In this document: positions 60,901-64,000 of the stretch, in pieces
How the letters are laid out: every line of letters begins with the position of its first letter
Numbering within the stretch: the stretch's first letter is position 1
Assembly (NCBI GenBank): GCA_036971715.1
Contig: JAVHJL010000003.1
Location: forward strand, 124,001 to 188,000
Direction: 5' to 3'
Length of the DNA: 64,000 nt
Source of the DNA: Arthrobotrys musiformis
Taxonomy: Eukaryota; Ascomycota; Orbiliomycetes; Orbiliales; Orbiliaceae
Made by a program: the position numbers and the translations under genes
The notes under the pieces: model-generated
Database searches by the model: none
Seen by the model: only the letters and a program-made list of their open reading frames with translations
What the model was told of the DNA's origin: nothing

Positions 60901-63900
60901 TAAAAGGCAGGGAAGATTTGCAGCTATATTCTAGTCTAGCGCTAGGTGAGGCTGGGAACGAGACCAGTCTAGCAGCCACCATTCTTCCAAAATTACCCTC
61001 TCTGTTCGCATATCCCATAGCTATATAGCTAAGCCCACATGCAACCAGCCCTGACTTCCTGAATCTTATCGCTGGATTAGCCACTTTGCATATTTTTTGC
61101 TTAAAGGCAAAGATATATGTGAGTACTAGTATCACCAGATTCAAACGTAAGTTCATGGTACGGTGTCACCGTAACATGCTATCGTGACATACTATGATAT
61201 CATGTTTTCAAATCTTTCCAGGCCATATCACCGGTGATCGTTGACAAGGAAATTATTGGCCACGGGCTAATGGAACCAGTTGGCCAAGTCCCGCTCCAAG
61301 CTAGATGTTGTGAATATGCAAATACAGACATGGGGGAAAGAAAACCTTTTGCCGCCGTATATATTCTACCCCTGCAACTATCGGGGGTTTTTCGACTCTT
61401 ATATTAAATGTAATGTGCATCTTAAGCTTGCATTGCACATGGGGAGAAAGTTCCTGGTTTACTGTAGAAACGTTTGAATATGTGCAGACACGGTAAGCAC
61501 TTTGCTTCAGCATCCAGGGACATGGCCATATGGCCGCAAGCATCAGTCTTGCAAGCAGGGAGAGAGCATGCGTTGTTGGCAAGATACAACAGCATGATCA
61601 ATATTATATAACGTTCGAAAATTTCGGCTGCAGGTGAAGCTCGATACGAACTAGAAGTTGGTCTCAAGCTTACAAGGCCAAGGGAACATGCAGGCTGGGC
61701 TCCAGAGCAAAAACCTTGCGTCTATGCCAGGAAATGCGGAGAAGAAATGTGGAGAACCCATCCTGTCAACTGATCTTCGACATTTTTGCCGTCCTCCAAT
61801 ACAAGCAGTTCGGAAGGCGGCGATGGAGTCTTTCCGAACATTACGGAAAGTTACTAGTTTCCCCGTCTGTCTGCATACCTTGCTGAAAATCCGGAGAAGT
61901 GTCGGCGAATTCATGTTTAAGCGTTTGTTGGCTAGCTTGGAAAGACAAACTAGAGCATAGAGCTCTTCCGCCCTTTGCAAGAATAACTGTCGTATTTTTC
62001 AAGGGTATGGAACTTTATAGGCTAGCGCTATAGCGCCTGTTGTGAGGACGGCTATACCCTTCGGTGGTGGGACATGTGGATCCCTAAACTGACTGGGTAT
62101 GCTTGTATGTCACATTTGGAAGCAGAGTCGGCGTCGTCCATCATACAAAGCATGAGCGAAAGCGTCAGTTGGTTGATCAAGTAAGCGTCTACATCGATAT
62201 CAAGAGTTTTAAAATTAAAGAGGGAAAATTTTTTTACTGTGGATGTACCTTCAGTCGGTCTGAGAACGCCTGGGTAAACCTTGGACCCGCAATGTCTATA
62301 ATAACTTGCTGCATCTAGGCAATTCAGCCGCCATATATGGTGCAAAGGGACATGTTAGATGGAGAATAATACAGACAGGAAAAATTATCCTAGGTTGGTA
62401 TCATTATACTAGCAAGGGTTAGCCTGGATCTCTTTTGCCGAGTGCTTTTGGAGCTTTGGCGGGACGTTGAAAGTGGGGAACGCCTCTTCCATCGAGTACA
62501 TGTATCTTGGTCCAGAACTTGAATTCGACCGAGCTAATCAAGTTTCGAAACAGCAGTTCTTAAGAGGCTGTTTAATATTACATATGTACATCCTATTCTT
62601 CATATGGGGCACTTTGGTTTTTGTTTGTGGCTGAACTCAGTCCCGTTTTCACAAGCCTGCGCCTAAGCTAAGCTACGGTTATGGCATAAATTCCATGCAT
62701 ATGTGAAATGAGATCGAGTAGACACGGCATATGATACTGGTGATCGAGGGAAACTTAGCGATCACAATATGGACGTTTTAAATGTTTTAAAATTTGCAAA
62801 GTTTTAGCAATTTAATCCATGAATCCAACCCCATAAAAGCGGGGATGGAATCATGTGCATGGTCGTGCTCGAGTTCCATTCTACAGAGTATATTGCTAAA
62901 ATATGAGTTGAGATATTGTGTGCAAGGTTCCTAGAGATCTGAGAGCCACCCATAATATTTAATAACTATAGTTTCCCGATCAGGTGACGACGACTGTCTT
63001 ACCAATGTCACACAGCTGATACCATATGTCAAATGTTTCGTGATATTATTCTATGAGTTCAGATAAGACTTTTACTGAGCACATCCAGGCCAGGCACCCG
63101 CCTCAAAAACAGCTTTAACCTCTCGTCAAGCCCCAATCCCTGAATATTCGTTATTATCCTCTGAGCGGGGTTGGCCCCGGTGTGAACTCACAACCGACCT
63201 CCGTGACGAGATGAAATTCTGCGAGCTCATGCAACAGTGTATCACAATAATGTCGTATCCCTCCACGATCGATACTCTGGGGTGCATAATAACGATGTGA
63301 TCAAGCTGCATTGCCTTAAAAGATTTTCTAGCCACCGCCATTTATTTTTCTAGAAGGCTTTGGTAACCGAAAAGAGACTGGTCAAACATCACGAGGACAA
63401 AGCGTCTGGGGTTTCACAAACACAAAATACGGAGAACTTCGGAAAAATAGAGGGCCGGAGTATCCTTGCATGGGTAATACTAGAGGCCTATGCGTGTTGA
63501 AATTCGAAAGCCTCAGATGACCAGTTGCAACTTGCAGTTGAAGCCACCGTTGTGGCCACATCTGCACCAATAGCACCATCTACAAAATTTTTTCTCAAGG
63601 CTGCATACATATACGGTAGAAAATATGCACACTTGCACATGAACAGTTGCATTGACCGTAGCACTACGGAGTTTTGCTGGGTATCAGACTATGGCTACTT
63701 CGGAACCTCTCGAGTTTTTCCGACACTCGACTCCGATGTTTTATGTGCTGTAGCGCTGTTGGCTCTAAAAACTGCCTTTGTTGAGTTGGTCGACACCCAA
63801 ACAAATGGTTCGGTTATTACTGCCCATACTGAGTTATATCGCAATATCCCCAGATGGCCTCATAATAATGAGCTTTTGTATATTATTTGTAGAATGTCCA

Positions 63901-64000
63901 GGATTGTCAGTTTCACGTTAATAAGCTTGATAACAATCAAAGGAAGTATATTAAGATAATCAGCGGAGAGTTTTCTCTGACAATCATTTTGTCAAATCAC
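57938..64000. other. Gene-poor stretch, no gene supported
   Basis: Six kb with only short, unrelated open frames on both strands (for example 59058-59453, 59821-60246, 61651-61980 and 63525-63959). None shows a known family. At 60344-60640 on the minus strand a ~96-codon open stretch follows an acceptor-like CAATGCAG, but no partner exon was found. The region may contain decayed genes or mobile-element remnants, but I see no terminal repeats or transposase motifs to prove it. Confidence 0.45.

Noticed and set aside
1..64000. CRISPR arrays, integrases or bacterial-type operons
   Set aside because: Gene structure, introns and families are fungal; no regularly spaced short repeats with unique spacers were seen. 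The three hairpin units are too few and too large for CRISPR.

Overview
The window looks like nuclear DNA of a filamentous ascomycete (Pezizomycotina). Coding regions are cut by short introns of about 49-97 nt with GTANGT-type donors and CTAAC/CTAAT branch points. Intergenic DNA is AT-rich and full of microsatellites. The housekeeping genes present (SEC7, a P5A ATPase, the pyruvate dehydrogenase E2, an Sso1-type syntaxin, an NmrA-like protein) are fungal in type. No rRNA, tRNA, CRISPR or intact transposon was recognised. The genus cannot be fixed from the sequence alone.

Layout. 1-4380 is repeat-rich DNA with no supported gene. 4381-10134 holds a PLP-dependent class V aminotransferase/lyase (Egt2-like) and a large TPR protein. 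11104-16548 is a head-to-tail array of four related two-exon genes that I do not recognise. Each has an acidic Ser/Asp N-terminus, one phase-0 intron and a two-helix hydrophobic C-terminus. One copy has a clear early nonsense codon and another is doubtful. 18433-29854 carries SEC7 (+) and the P5A ATPase SPF1 (-), facing each other tail to tail. 30497-31560 (-) encodes a predicted secreted protein whose mature part has no methionine. 32551-34445 is the mitochondrial PDH E2 (LAT1). 36803-39411 is a Clr5-like protein. 40799-43025 (-) is a long disordered protein. 45331-47094 is a predicted N-myristoylated protein. 50921-51491 looks like a transcribed, non-coding locus with three tandem units, each containing an inverted repeat. 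52044-53119 (-) is an Sso1-type plasma-membrane syntaxin, 55052-55833 (-) a small unknown protein and 57008-57937 (-) an NmrA-like oxidoreductase. 57938-64000 shows no gene I can support.

How they work together: SEC7 (Golgi ARF GEF), SPF1 (ER helix dislocase) and SSO1 (exocytic t-SNARE) all serve the secretory pathway, but their closeness is probably chance. No biosynthetic cluster is evident. The most novel items are the 11-16.5 kb paralogue array and the 51 kb inverted-repeat locus. Exon-intron models were built by hand from splice signals and reading-frame continuity; every multi-exon model given as coding closes in frame.
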